From the NCBI RefSeq assembly GCF_002929505.1, contig NZ_PJJL01000070.1, forward strand, positions 62,001-126,000: DNA of 64,000 bases, in the 5' to 3' direction. The position numbers were made by a program, and so were the translations under genes. This DNA is from Cryobacterium sp. Y57 (GTDB lineage Bacteria; Actinomycetota; Actinomycetes; Actinomycetales; Microbacteriaceae). This document shows, piece by piece, positions 31,824-40,325 of this stretch (its first letter is position 1; the number at the start of each line of letters is the position of its first letter). The notes beneath the pieces are model-generated. The model saw nothing but the letters and a program-made list of their open reading frames with translations. It made no database searches and was not told where the DNA came from.

Positions 31824-34748
31824 GTGAGTTCATCAGCAGCCGACAACGCCCCCCGGCGCGGCCGAGCCCCGCTAGCAATTTCCGCAGCAATTATCGCGGG
31901 GTTGGTGATCCTGTTCTTTATCTTCGCCGGACTATATACCGATGTGTTGTGGTTCGACCAACTCGGATTCCTCAATGTGCTGACCACCCAGTGGATCGCC
32001 GGCACCGTGCTGTTCCTGATCGGGTTCGTCGCCATGGCCGTGCCGGTCTGGGTGAGCATCCAGCTGGCCTACCGCCTGCGCCCGGTGTATGCGAAGCTCA
32101 ACTCGCAGCTTGACCGCTACCAGCAGGTCATCGAGCCGCTGCGTCGCCTCGCGATGTTCGGCATCCCTGCGCTCCTGGGCCTGTTCGCCGGCGTGGCCGC
32201 CGCCACCCGCTGGCAGACCGTGCTCATGTGGCTCAACCGCACCGAGACTGGGCGCGTTGACCCGCAGTTCGGCTTTGACATTTCCTTCTACCTGATGGAT
32301 CTGCCGTTGTATCAGGCCGTGCTCGCCTTCGCATCCGCCGTCGTGCTCATCTCGGCCCTGGTCTCGGTCGCTACCAGCTACCTGTACGGGTCCATCCGGG
32401 TGTCCGGCCGTGAGGTGCTCATCTCCAAGGCGGCCCGTGTACAGATCGCCGTCACGGCGGCCGTGTATCTGCTGCTACAGGCCGTGAGTATCTGGTTCGA
32501 CCAGTACTCCACCCTGACCAACCAGGGCACACTCATCACCGGCGCCGGCTACACCGACGTCAACGCCACCATCCCCGGCCGCGCCATCCTTGCCGGCATC
32601 GCTGCAGTGGTCGCCCTGCTCTTCATCCTCACGGCCATCATCGGCCGCTGGCGTCTGCCGGTCATCGGCACCGCGCTGCTGATCGTGTCGAGCCTGCTGA
32701 TCGGATCGCTCTACCCCTGGGTCGTGGAGCGCTTCCAGGTGGAGCCGAGCGCTAAGTCGCTTGAGGCACAGTACATCGAGCGCAATATCAATCTCACCCG
32801 GGATGCCTACAACGTCGCCGGCATCGAGGAGATTCCCTACAACGCGAAGACCACCGCCGAGCCCGGCGCCCTGCGCGCGGACGCCGCAACCACCGCCAAC
32901 ATTCGTATTCTCGACCCGGCGCTGGTCAGCGACTCGTTCGCCCAGCTGGAGCAGTTCCGCCAGTACTACCAGTTCCCCGGCAACCTCGACGTTGACCGCT
33001 ACATGATCGACGGTACCTCGCAGGACACCGTCGTCGCCGTGCGTGACCTCAACATCGACGGCCTGAACACCGGTAATACCTGGGTCAACTCGAAGACCGT
33101 CTATACCCACGGTTATGGTGTGGTCGCCGCCTACGGCAACCAGCGCTCGGTCGACGGGCAGCCGGTGTTCCTTGAATCAGGCATTCCCACCAGTGGTGCG
33201 CTCGGTGACTTCGAGCCGCGCATCTACTTCGGTGAGACCTCGCCGGAGTACTCCATCGTCGGTGCCGAAGAGGGTGCCAACCCGATCGAACTCGATTATC
33301 CGTCGGGCGAAGAGGGTGCGGGCCAGACCTACACGACCTTCTCCGGAGATGGTGGACCAAAACTGGACAACGCGTTCAAGAAGCTCATCTACGCGCTCAA
33401 GTTCCAATCAGAGCAGATCTTCCTGGCGGCCTCGGTCAACGACAAGTCGGAGATCCTCTACGACCGTGACCCGGTCACCCGCGTACAGAAGGTCGCGCCG
33501 TACCTCACGCTCGACTCCGATGCCTACCCCTCGGTCGTTGATGGTCGGGTGAAGTGGATCATCGATGGCTACACGACGTCGGCGAATTACCCATACTCCA
33601 CTCCGGTCAGCTTGAGCGATGCCATCGCCGACACCGAGACACCACCGCAGCCGTACGCCCTCGACAGCATCAATTACATGCGAAACTCGGTCAAAGCCAC
33701 CGTCGACGCCTACAGCGGCGAAGTCACCCTCTACGCCTGGGACGACAAAGAGCCGTTACTGCAGACCTGGCAGAAGATCTTCCCGTCGACGCTCAAACCC
33801 ATGAGCGAGATGAGCGGTGACCTGATGAGTCACGTTCGCTACCCGGCCGACCTGTTCAAGGTTCAGCGCTCGATCCTCGGGCAGTACCACGTGACCGACC
33901 CGGGATCGTTCTACTCCAAGGACGACGCGTGGATCTCACCGAACGACCCGGACTCTCCGGCGACGAATCCCACCTTGCAGCCGCCGTACTACCTCACCAT
34001 GCAGGTACCGGGAGCGGATGCCCCGTCCTTCTCGCTCTACACGACCTTTCAGCCGGAAGCAACGGGTGAATCCAGCCGAAACGTGCTCTACGGCTATCTC
34101 GCCGTTGACGCCGACGCCGGATCGGAAGACGGTGTGCGCGCCGAGGGGTACGGTCAGCTGCGACTGCTCAATCTGCCCAAGGACGGCACTGTCCCAGGCC
34201 CCGGCCAGGTGCAGAACGTCTTCAACGCCGATCCGGCCGTGTCGACCGAACTCAACCTGCTGCGCCAGGGTTCCTCGACCGTGCTGAACGGAAACCTGCT
34301 GACCCTGCCGGTCGGTGGCGGACTGCTCTACGTGCAGCCGGTCTATGTGCAGTCCACGGGTGAGACGAGCTACCCGCTGCTGCAGAAGGTGCTCGTGGCC
34401 TTCGGCGACCAGATCGCGTTCGAGGACACCCTCGACGGTGCTCTCGATGTGCTGTTCGGCGGCGATTCGGGTGCGACGGCCGGTGATACGGCCGTGCCGG
34501 ACCCGGCTGCCACGGACGGAGCAACGGGCGGCACGACCGGTGGTGCTACCGGCGGCACGGACGTGCCGACCGAGTCGACCGGCGATGCGGCAACAGATGC
34601 CCAACTCAAGTCGCTTCTCGCTGTCGCCAAGACGGCGCTCGCCGACAAGGCAACCGCACTCGCCGCCGGCAACTTCGCCGACTACGGCACCGCTGACGCC
34701 AAGCTTGCCGAGACGATCGCGAGCATGCTCGCCCTGCTCGGCGAATAG
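31824..34748 (+). CDS. UPF0182 family large membrane protein
   Basis: 974 residues, the expected length for UPF0182 (COG1615). About seven membrane helices occupy the first 310 residues, starting SAAIIAGLVILFFIFAGLYT and including VLWFDQLGFLNVLTTQW, a hallmark of the family. A large extracytoplasmic domain follows (RDAYNVAGIEEIPYNAKTT, SVVDGRVKWIIDGYTTSANY). The C-terminal 120 residues include a Gly/Thr-rich linker (TGGATGG) and an Ala-rich helix. Function unknown. GTG start at 31824 with AAGAGG upstream. Confidence 0.92.
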   Translation: MSSSAADNAPRRGRAPLAISAAIIAGLVILFFIFAGLYTDVLWFDQLGFLNVLTTQWIAGTVLFLIGFVAMAVPVWVSIQLAYRLRPVYAKLNSQLDRYQQVIEPLRRLAMFGIPALLGLFAGVAAATRWQTVLMWLNRTETGRVDPQFGFDISFYLMDLPLYQAVLAFASAVVLISALVSVATSYLYGSIRVSGREVLISKAARVQIAVTAAVYLLLQAVSIWFDQYSTLTNQGTLITGAGYTDVNATIPGRAILAGIAAVVALLFILTAIIGRWRLPVIGTALLIVSSLLIGSLYPWVVERFQVEPSAKSLEAQYIERNINLTRDAYNVAGIEEIPYNAKTTAEPGALRADAATTANIRILDPALVSDSFAQLEQFRQYYQFPGNLDVDRYMIDGTSQDTVVAVRDLNIDGLNTGNTWVNSKTVYTHGYGVVAAYGNQRSVDGQPVFLESGIPTSGALGDFEPRIYFGETSPEYSIVGAEEGANPIELDYPSGEEGAGQTYTTFSGDGGPKLDNAFKKLIYALKFQSEQIFLAASVNDKSEILYDRDPVTRVQKVAPYLTLDSDAYPSVVDGRVKWIIDGYTTSANYPYSTPVSLSDAIADTETPPQPYALDSINYMRNSVKATVDAYSGEVTLYAWDDKEPLLQTWQKIFPSTLKPMSEMSGDLMSHVRYPADLFKVQRSILGQYHVTDPGSFYSKDDAWISPNDPDSPATNPTLQPPYYLTMQVPGADAPSFSLYTTFQPEATGESSRNVLYGYLAVDADAGSEDGVRAEGYGQLRLLNLPKDGTVPGPGQVQNVFNADPAVSTELNLLRQGSSTVLNGNLLTLPVGGGLLYVQPVYVQSTGETSYPLLQKVLVAFGDQIAFEDTLDGALDVLFGGDSGATAGDTAVPDPAATDGATGGTTGGATGGTDVPTESTGDAATDAQLKSLLAVAKTALADKATALAAGNFADYGTADAKLAETIASMLALLGE

Positions 34749-34766
34749 TCCCACCGCAAGACCGGT

Positions 34767-34801
34767 CGCAAGCCCTCACGCGTCTCGGGTGGGGGCTTGC
34801 G
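34767..34801 (+). terminator. Hairpin terminator after UPF0182
   Basis: A 13-bp stem (34767-34779 with 34789-34801) with one G-T wobble and a 9-nt loop, 18 nt after the stop. No T-tract. Confidence 0.65.
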
Positions 34802-34916
34802 CTCGTTGAGCCGATGGTATTCGATACCAGATAAGGCAAAATTTCAGTAGTTTTTTGCGATACCAACCCAAAGTGGTCAACCGCGCTTTGAGGGTGTGCT
34901 AAATTTGATTTTGTAG

Positions 34917-34990
34917 CGCGGGGTGGAGCAGTTCGGTAGCTCGCTGGGCTCATAACCCAGAGGTCGTAGGTTCAAATCCTGCCCCCGCAA
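34917..34990 (+). tRNA. Initiator tRNA-fMet (anticodon CAT)
   Basis: 74 nt fold as a cloverleaf: acceptor 34917-34923 with 34983-34989, anticodon loop CTCATAA, T-arm GTAGG-TTCAAAT-CCTGC. Two initiator features are present: the first pair is a C-A mismatch, and the anticodon stem has three consecutive G-C pairs (GGG/CCC). The 3' CCA is not fully encoded (only CA follows the discriminator A). A strong terminator starts 5 nt later. Confidence 0.95.
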
Positions 34991-34995
34991 CAGAT

Positions 34996-35027
34996 GCCCC
35001 CGGAACCCCTGGTTCCGGGGGCTTTTT
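34996..35027 (+). terminator. Intrinsic terminator of the tRNA gene
   Basis: Perfect 12-bp G/C-rich stem (34996-35007 with 35011-35022), 3-nt loop, followed by TTTTT. Confidence 0.93.
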
Positions 35028-35093
35028 CGTGCCCGAATTCAGTCAGGCAACGAGGAGCCGATCAGGAATTCTCCTCGCTCATCTCGCCGGCGC

Positions 35094-36524
35094 CTAGGGG
35101 ATGACCGGTGCCACGAACTCGAAGGTTCGTCCAAGCAGCCAGACCAGAAGCAATACCACCGGCAGGTGGAACATGAACTGCAGGAACGTGAATCCCACGA
35201 GATCTCGTGCTTTGAGGCCAAGGACCGCGAGCAGGGGCAGCATGAAGAACGGGTTGATGAGGTTGGGCAATGCTTCGGCCACGTTGTACACCTGCACCGT
35301 CCAGCCCAGGTTCATCTGAACATCGGTGGCCGATTGCATGACATACGGTGCTTCCACCAACCATTTACCACCGCCCGAAGGCACGAAGATTCCCAGGATG
35401 ACCGTGTACAGCGCGACAATCACTGTGAAGCCGCCGCCTCCGCCCACGCTGGTAAAGAATTCGGCCAGGTGCTCCGAGACGGTCATGCCCCCATTTCCGA
35501 CTGCCCGGGTCAGAATTGCTGCCATGGCCGCGTAGAGCGGAAACTGAACCAAGATTCCGGCAGTGGCAGGAACGGCCTTGGACACAGCCTGCAGAAACTT
35601 GCGCGGTGTTCCGTGGAGCACGAGCCCGAGCATCAGGAAAACCAGAAGGTACCCATTCAGACTGCTGACCACCGACAAGACGGGACTCGTCACGAACTGC
35701 GAGACGAGCCAACCCAGCGTCAAGAGCGCGATCAGGATGGGAAGGATGCGGCTGTACTCGAGCCATTCGCCGGGTCGTGAGCGTGGCGCTGCCGGCTCCG
35801 GCTCGTCATTGAGGTCCACGCCAAGATCCTGTGCTGTTCGAATGGCGTCGCCACGCGGAGCGGAGAAATGCGCGATCAGTACGGTCAGGGCAATGATGAT
35901 CGCGCACATGGTGAGCGACTGCCAGGTGAAAATCGTCGTGCCGAAGTCGAGTACGCCGGTGACCTGCAGAAGGGCCGGCGGCAGGGACGTTGCCGTGGCT
36001 TGAAGTTGTGCAGCAGATGATGACATGCCCAGTGCCCAGACTGCTCCCAGGCCCATGAATGCAGCGGCCCCGAGCGCTCGGTAGTCCACACGAAGATCGG
36101 TTCGGCGGGCAATGGCTCGCGCCAACAAGCCGCCGAAGACCAGGCTCAGGCCCCAATTGACAAAAGAAACGGACATGGACAGGAACGCGACAAAGCTCAC
36201 CGCCGTTGCGGCTGACTGGGGCACAGCCGCAAGCGTATCGATCAGCCGAGCCACCGGTCGGGATGTCGCCACGACGTACCCGGTCAAGACGACCATAGCC
36301 ATTTGCAGGGTGAACGCCGTCAGGTCCCAAAAGCCGTTGCCGAAAGAATCGACGATGATCTGCGGGCTTGAACCATTAGCCAGGGCGGCGACGGCGACGA
36401 GGAGTACACCGACCAGGGCGAAAATGTACGCATCCGGAAACCATTTCTGAGTCCAACCTGCGAGAGACTGGGCCACACGCGCGAGCCCCTTTTCTGTGCG
36501 AATTTGTGGGATGGTAGCCGTCAC
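35094..36524 (-). CDS. atoE: AtoE-type short-chain fatty acid transporter
   Basis: 476 residues with about twelve membrane helices. The family takes up short-chain fatty acids such as acetoacetate or butyrate. Motifs include SMSVSFVNWGLSLVFGGLLA, GMSSSAAQLQATA, ILVQFPLYAAMAAI and IFVPSGGGKWLVEAPYV, the last being highly conserved in this family. Starts: GTG 36524 is preferred over GTG 36557 because an AGAGAG stretch lies upstream and family proteins begin close to here. No acetoacetate-CoA transferase or thiolase gene is adjacent, so it is an isolated transporter in an accessory-looking segment. Confidence 0.88.
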   Translation of the reverse strand: MTATIPQIRTEKGLARVAQSLAGWTQKWFPDAYIFALVGVLLVAVAALANGSSPQIIVDSFGNGFWDLTAFTLQMAMVVLTGYVVATSRPVARLIDTLAAVPQSAATAVSFVAFLSMSVSFVNWGLSLVFGGLLARAIARRTDLRVDYRALGAAAFMGLGAVWALGMSSSAAQLQATATSLPPALLQVTGVLDFGTTIFTWQSLTMCAIIIALTVLIAHFSAPRGDAIRTAQDLGVDLNDEPEPAAPRSRPGEWLEYSRILPILIALLTLGWLVSQFVTSPVLSVVSSLNGYLLVFLMLGLVLHGTPRKFLQAVSKAVPATAGILVQFPLYAAMAAILTRAVGNGGMTVSEHLAEFFTSVGGGGGFTVIVALYTVILGIFVPSGGGKWLVEAPYVMQSATDVQMNLGWTVQVYNVAEALPNLINPFFMLPLLAVLGLKARDLVGFTFLQFMFHLPVVLLLVWLLGRTFEFVAPVIP

Positions 36525-36920
36525 GGTGGATCTCTCTTCTTTGAGGCGAGTGTGCACGCGCGCTGGCGCGATTGGGGGATGGCCGCATCCCGATGGGGAT
36601 GAATAGCCATGTGCAGGCTAGGTGCGGCGGGATGGGCATGTCAATGTGCTCAGATTTCGCGGCATCCCGTCAAGCCGGGAGATGTCATGACCTGCTCACA
36701 CCGGCTTGAAAAGAATTCTTGTAAATATGTCGGGTGCGGTACGACCTCAGATGACGTCTTCGGGGAGCTAGTTCTTCAGGACGGCGACGGGCACGGCGTC
36801 GGCTGGACGCACCGGCGCAGGTGCAGCGTGGGACTGCCCTCGTTCTCCAGCGGACCAGACGGGCAATTCGCCGCTGAGGATAGCCTTCTGTCATGACGAT
36901 GTCGGGTCATGCTCTCGCCG
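36525..36920. other. Intergenic region upstream of atoE
   Basis: A 396-bp stretch between atoE and the beta-helix gene. Apart from the candidate atoE promoter it shows no convincing gene: the open frames of 60-95 codons have no recognisable motif and overlap on both strands. AT-richer patches (AAAAGAATTCTTGTAAATATG near 36711-36731) stand out from the surroundings. Confidence 0.5.
36615..36644 (-). promoter_or_regulatory. Candidate sigma70-type promoter of atoE
   Basis: On the minus strand TTGACA (36644-36639) and TAGCCT (36620-36615) are spaced by 18 bp, giving a leader of roughly 85 nt before the GTG at 36524. A good -35 box is unusual in this window. Confidence 0.5.
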
Positions 36921-38114
36921 TCAGGGGGTCTGGCACGCCACGTTCGAAACGCCTTCGGCGGCACCGGTCGCGGTGTTACTGCACTCGACGCGATTGGTCA
37001 GCTCGGGAGTGAGTGAATAACCGAAGCCCGGCCCGTTCACAGCGGCGGAGTTGTTGCGAAAGATATTGTCTTTGCCCCAGCCCTCGATGATCTCGTGGGT
37101 CTGAAAACCATCCCGCAACGAATTCGTTCCCAAGTTGGAGTCGACGACCCAGCCGTTGCCCTTGACGTCGACCCACGAGTCTGCTTCCCGGAGAGATGAC
37201 CCGTCGAATGTGTTCTTGCTGACGATTCCGTTGCTCGTGCCCTCCTTCACATCGACGCCCTCCGCTGTGGTCTGCGAGAAAGTATTACCGGTCACGGTAT
37301 TGCGATCGCTGCGATCCGGCAGGCATCCGCTGATCTTGCACCAATTACTCTCGGCGGTGCCGATATAAACCCCTTCGCCGAATTTCGGTTTGCGCAGCCC
37401 CGTGTCGAACACGGTATTGTCCAGCACCAGATTGTCGGTGCTGAACCGTCGCAGATGGATGGCCTCGTCGCCGATCGTCGACACGGTCAGGCCGCGGAAG
37501 GTGGATCCGACGGTCCCGTCGGCCATCACCCCTTTCTGCCCGTTGGTGACGGAAAAGCCCAGCAGGTTCCAGTACTGGGCACCGTCAAGGTGCAAGACGT
37601 AGCCGTCCATGGGATCACCGCCGTCAAGAACGCTGTCGGATCCGCCGCACAGAGTGATCGGCTCGTCGACGGTGCCCGAGGTCGACGCGACGAAGTTGCC
37701 CTGGTAGTTTCCGGGGGCCAGCACGATCAGGTCGCCGGGAGCGGCATCGATGAGTGCCGAGGTCAATTCGTCAGCGGATGCAACCTCGGTTGTGGCGCGG
37801 GCGCAGCGGGCGTCGGTACGTGGTCGCGCGGAGGCGGTGGGTGTCGAGGTCGGAGCGGAAGACGGAGCGGAGGTTGGAGCGGAGGACGCGCCTGGGGTCG
37901 ACGTCGGACCGGGGGAGGTAGCCCCGCCCTGCGCCCCGGCAACCGACACCCAGACGAGCCCGATAACCAAGGCTCCGCTCAGGAAGGCGGCCCCCAAGGC
38001 CAGCCAGGGTCGAGTAGTGAGCAGCTGTTTCACGGAGAGAGTTCCATTTCGTCGGGTCTGAACGATCGCGGTGAGTGCGTGAACGCCAAGCGCGACGAGG
38101 GTTAGGAGCACCAA
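36921..38114 (-). CDS. Membrane-anchored right-handed beta-helix protein (PL6-like)
   Basis: 397 residues from TTG 38114. Two hydrophobic segments lie near the N-terminus (LTLVALGVHALTAI; ALGAAFLSGALVIGLVWVSV), then a Pro/Ser/Thr/Ala linker, then an extracellular domain. DAAPGDLIVLAPGNYQGNF ... GTVDEPITLCGGSDSVLDGG matches the start of polysaccharide lyase family 6-like parallel beta-helices, and repeated short rungs (NLVLDNTVFDTG, NTVTGNTFSQTT, GIVSKNTFDGSS) follow. Four or more Cys could form disulfides. Lyase activity is only inferred. The start is doubtful: the membrane-like sequence continues upstream in frame to a stop near 38177 without ATG, GTG or TTG. Confidence 0.72.
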   Translation of the reverse strand: MVLLTLVALGVHALTAIVQTRRNGTLSVKQLLTTRPWLALGAAFLSGALVIGLVWVSVAGAQGGATSPGPTSTPGASSAPTSAPSSAPTSTPTASARPRTDARCARATTEVASADELTSALIDAAPGDLIVLAPGNYQGNFVASTSGTVDEPITLCGGSDSVLDGGDPMDGYVLHLDGAQYWNLLGFSVTNGQKGVMADGTVGSTFRGLTVSTIGDEAIHLRRFSTDNLVLDNTVFDTGLRKPKFGEGVYIGTAESNWCKISGCLPDRSDRNTVTGNTFSQTTAEGVDVKEGTSNGIVSKNTFDGSSLREADSWVDVKGNGWVVDSNLGTNSLRDGFQTHEIIEGWGKDNIFRNNSAAVNGPGFGYSLTPELTNRVECSNTATGAAEGVSNVACQTP

Positions 38115-38299
38115 CGTCGCCAGCAGCAGCGCGCCGATTCGGTGATGAGTGTACGAGCCGTTTGGCCCTTACGTCCGACGGTGTCAGCGTCGCGCGTCAA
38201 CCAACCCTGCTTGTTCAGGGTGACGAAGGCAAGCGCCGTGGTGGGGCGCGCACTGAAAATGACTGTCAGCGCTACTACCGGCAGGAGAATAAATTTAGT
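38102..38299 (-). pseudogene. C-terminal stump of a hyaluronan/mannuronan-synthase-like GT2 glycosyltransferase
   Basis: A 65-codon open stretch begins immediately after, and in the same frame as, the TGA of the cysteine desulfurase gene, with no start codon of its own. It reads FILLPVVALTVIFSARPTTA then LAFVTLNKQGWLTRDADTVG and GRKGQTARTLITESA. A last membrane helix followed by L(T/Y)xxxxxxWxTR is the usual C-terminus of processive GT2 polymer synthases (compare TIRNADWGTR in streptococcal HasA). The catalytic domain is gone. The adjoining beta-helix (lyase-like) protein fits a lost exopolysaccharide pair. Identification rests on a short match. Confidence 0.55.
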
Positions 38300-39442
38300 T
38301 CAGGCACCGAGCCGGGCCACCGCGGCGACAGCAGCACGAACGGATGCCGCGGCCGCGGCCGCATCCGCCGCCGTCGTACCAGCGCCCAGCGTGAACCGCA
38401 CCGCCGTCTGAGCCACGTCGGCCGACAAGCCCATCGCCGTGAGCACGTGCGACGGTTCGCTGCTTCCGGCCGCGCAGGCGGACCCACTCGAACAGACGAT
38501 GCCGCGTTGTTCGAGCTCGAGCAGCACCGCCTCGCCGCTCGTGCCCGGAAACACGAACGACGCGGTGCCCGGCAGACGTTCGGTGCGGTGTCCGGTGAGG
38601 CGGGCCGATGGGGTCTCGCCCAGCACGGTGGCGATAAATTCATCGCGCAGAGCGTCGGTTCGGCTGGCGGCCAGAGCGCGTTCCGCGACGGCCAGGCGTA
38701 GCGCCATGGCCAGAGCCACCGCCCCGGCGACGTTCTCGGTACCGCTGCGTTTGCCGCGTTCCTGCCCGCCACCATGCACCAGCGGTTCGATTGCCAGACG
38801 CCCGCGCAAAAAGACGGCACCGATGCCGGGGGGAGCGCCGAGTTTGTGGCCGGACAGGCTCAGCGCATCCACGCCGAGCCTCGTCACATCGAGGTCGAGC
38901 CAGCCGCCGGCTTGCACCGCATCGGTGTGGAACGAAACACCAGCGGCGTGAGCCACAGCGGCCAGCTCGACCAGGGGCTGCACCGTGCCGACCTCATTGT
39001 TGGCATAGTGCACGGAGACCAGGGTCGTGTCGGGCCGAAGCGCGCGGGCCAGGCCAGCGGGGTCGACGCGGCCGGCGGCATCCACCGGCAGCAGTGTGAT
39101 CTCGAAACTGTGCAGGCGGTGCAGGTAGTCGCAGGATTCCAATACGGCTTCGTGCTCGATCGCGGTGGTGACCACGTGGCGGCCGCGCGGGGTGCCCAGA
39201 GCTATACCTTTGATTGCGAGGTTGTCGCTCTCGGTGCCGCCGCTCGTGAACACGACCTCGCCGGGACGACACCCCAGCGACTGCGCCACGCTGCTCCGTG
39301 CCTCCAGCAGTGCGGCCGCCGCAGCTTCGCCGACCTGATGGTGGCTCGACGGGTTGCCGAAACTGCCGGTCAGATGCGGCCACAGGGCCTCGAGTGCTTC
39401 GCGGCGCACCGGGGTCGTCGCGGCGTTGTCCAGGTAGATCAT
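38300..39442 (-). CDS. Cysteine desulfurase (NifS/IscS family) of the NAD operon
   Basis: 380 residues, PLP enzyme that takes sulfur from cysteine, here probably for the Fe-S cluster of NadA. His97 in AIEHEAV stacks on PLP, Lys200 in LSLSGHKLGAPP forms the Schiff base, and Cys323 in SSGSAC is the persulfide-forming residue. It is the last gene of nrtR-nadA-nadB-nadC-nifS, 4 nt after nadC. The open frame continues without a gap, past the stop, into the glycosyltransferase stump, so the original downstream DNA seems to have been replaced right at the stop codon. Confidence 0.9.
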   Translation of the reverse strand: MIYLDNAATTPVRREALEALWPHLTGSFGNPSSHHQVGEAAAAALLEARSSVAQSLGCRPGEVVFTSGGTESDNLAIKGIALGTPRGRHVVTTAIEHEAVLESCDYLHRLHSFEITLLPVDAAGRVDPAGLARALRPDTTLVSVHYANNEVGTVQPLVELAAVAHAAGVSFHTDAVQAGGWLDLDVTRLGVDALSLSGHKLGAPPGIGAVFLRGRLAIEPLVHGGGQERGKRSGTENVAGAVALAMALRLAVAERALAASRTDALRDEFIATVLGETPSARLTGHRTERLPGTASFVFPGTSGEAVLLELEQRGIVCSSGSACAAGSSEPSHVLTAMGLSADVAQTAVRFTLGAGTTAADAAAAAASVRAAVAAVARLGA

Positions 39443-39446
39443 GGGT

Positions 39447-40325
39447 CTAAAGCGCGAACCCGGCCGGCGTGTTCACCCGAATGGCGATATCGAGGCCGAG
39501 GTCGAGAGAGTGCACGCTGTGCGTGAGCGCTCCCACCGAGATGACATCGACACCGGATGCCGCGATCTCGCGCACACTCGCCAGCGACACACCGCCGCTG
39601 GCCTCGACGATCGCACGCCCGGCGACCTGAGTGACGCCCGCGAGCAGGTCGTCGGGGCTGAAATTGTCGAGCATGATCGTGTCGATGCCCGCGGCGATCA
39701 CGTCTTCGATCTGGTCGAGGCGGTCGACCTCCACCTCGAAGTGGGTGGTGTGCGAGAGGCGGGCGCGCACGGCCAGCAGCGCCTCGGTCAGGCCGAGTGG
39801 CCCGGCCGCGAGCACGGCGAGGTGGTTGTCCTTGGCCATGACGGTGTCGGAGAGGCTGAACCGATGGTTGTGGCCGCCGCCATCGCGCACGGCCTGCCGC
39901 TCCAGGGCGCGCAGTCCGGGGGTGGTCTTGCGGGTGTCCACGATGCGGGCCTGGGTGCCAGCCGTCTCGGCCACGTACCGGGCGGTCAGGGTGGCGATTC
40001 CGCTCATCCGCTGCACGAAGTTCAGGCCGATGCGCTCCGCCTGCAGGATGCCGCGGGCTGGGCCGGTCACCTCGGCGAGCGTTGCACCCGCATCAAACGG
40101 GTCGCCGTCGGCGACGAACCGGCGTACCTCGATGCGGGCGTCGGTCAGGGCGAAGGCGGCGGCGAACACGGAGCCTCCGCTGAACACGCCCGGTTCGCGC
40201 GCTTCGAGCCGGGCCGTCGCGACGGCGTCTTCGGGAATGAGCACGGCCGAAGTGAGATCGCCCCACGGGGCGTCCTCGTCGAGGGCGGCCTGCACAACAA
40301 TGGTGATGGAATGGTCGGTCAGCAT
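39447..40325 (-). CDS. nadC: NadC, nicotinate-nucleotide pyrophosphorylase (quinolinate phosphoribosyltransferase)
   Basis: 292 residues. Converts quinolinate and PRPP to nicotinate mononucleotide, CO2 and pyrophosphate. Motifs: DTRKTTPGLRALERQAVRDG, GGHNHRFSLSD, MAKDNHL, EVEVDRLDQ, IMLDNFSPDD and VEASGGVSL. ATG at 40325 has AGGAGG upstream; the in-frame codons further up are antisense/overlap sequence. It overlaps the 3' end of nadB by 7 nt. Confidence 0.95.
   Translation of the reverse strand: MLTDHSITIVVQAALDEDAPWGDLTSAVLIPEDAVATARLEAREPGVFSGGSVFAAAFALTDARIEVRRFVADGDPFDAGATLAEVTGPARGILQAERIGLNFVQRMSGIATLTARYVAETAGTQARIVDTRKTTPGLRALERQAVRDGGGHNHRFSLSDTVMAKDNHLAVLAAGPLGLTEALLAVRARLSHTTHFEVEVDRLDQIEDVIAAGIDTIMLDNFSPDDLLAGVTQVAGRAIVEASGGVSLASVREIAASGVDVISVGALTHSVHSLDLGLDIAIRVNTPAGFAL

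Noticed and set aside
36609..36896. Possible small genes in the atoE upstream region
   Set aside because: Overlapping frames on both strands, no family motif and no convincing ribosome binding site.
34960..38300. Integrated element with att sites at tRNA-fMet
   Set aside because: No integrase gene and no visible direct repeat of the tRNA 3' end; only an accessory character can be claimed.
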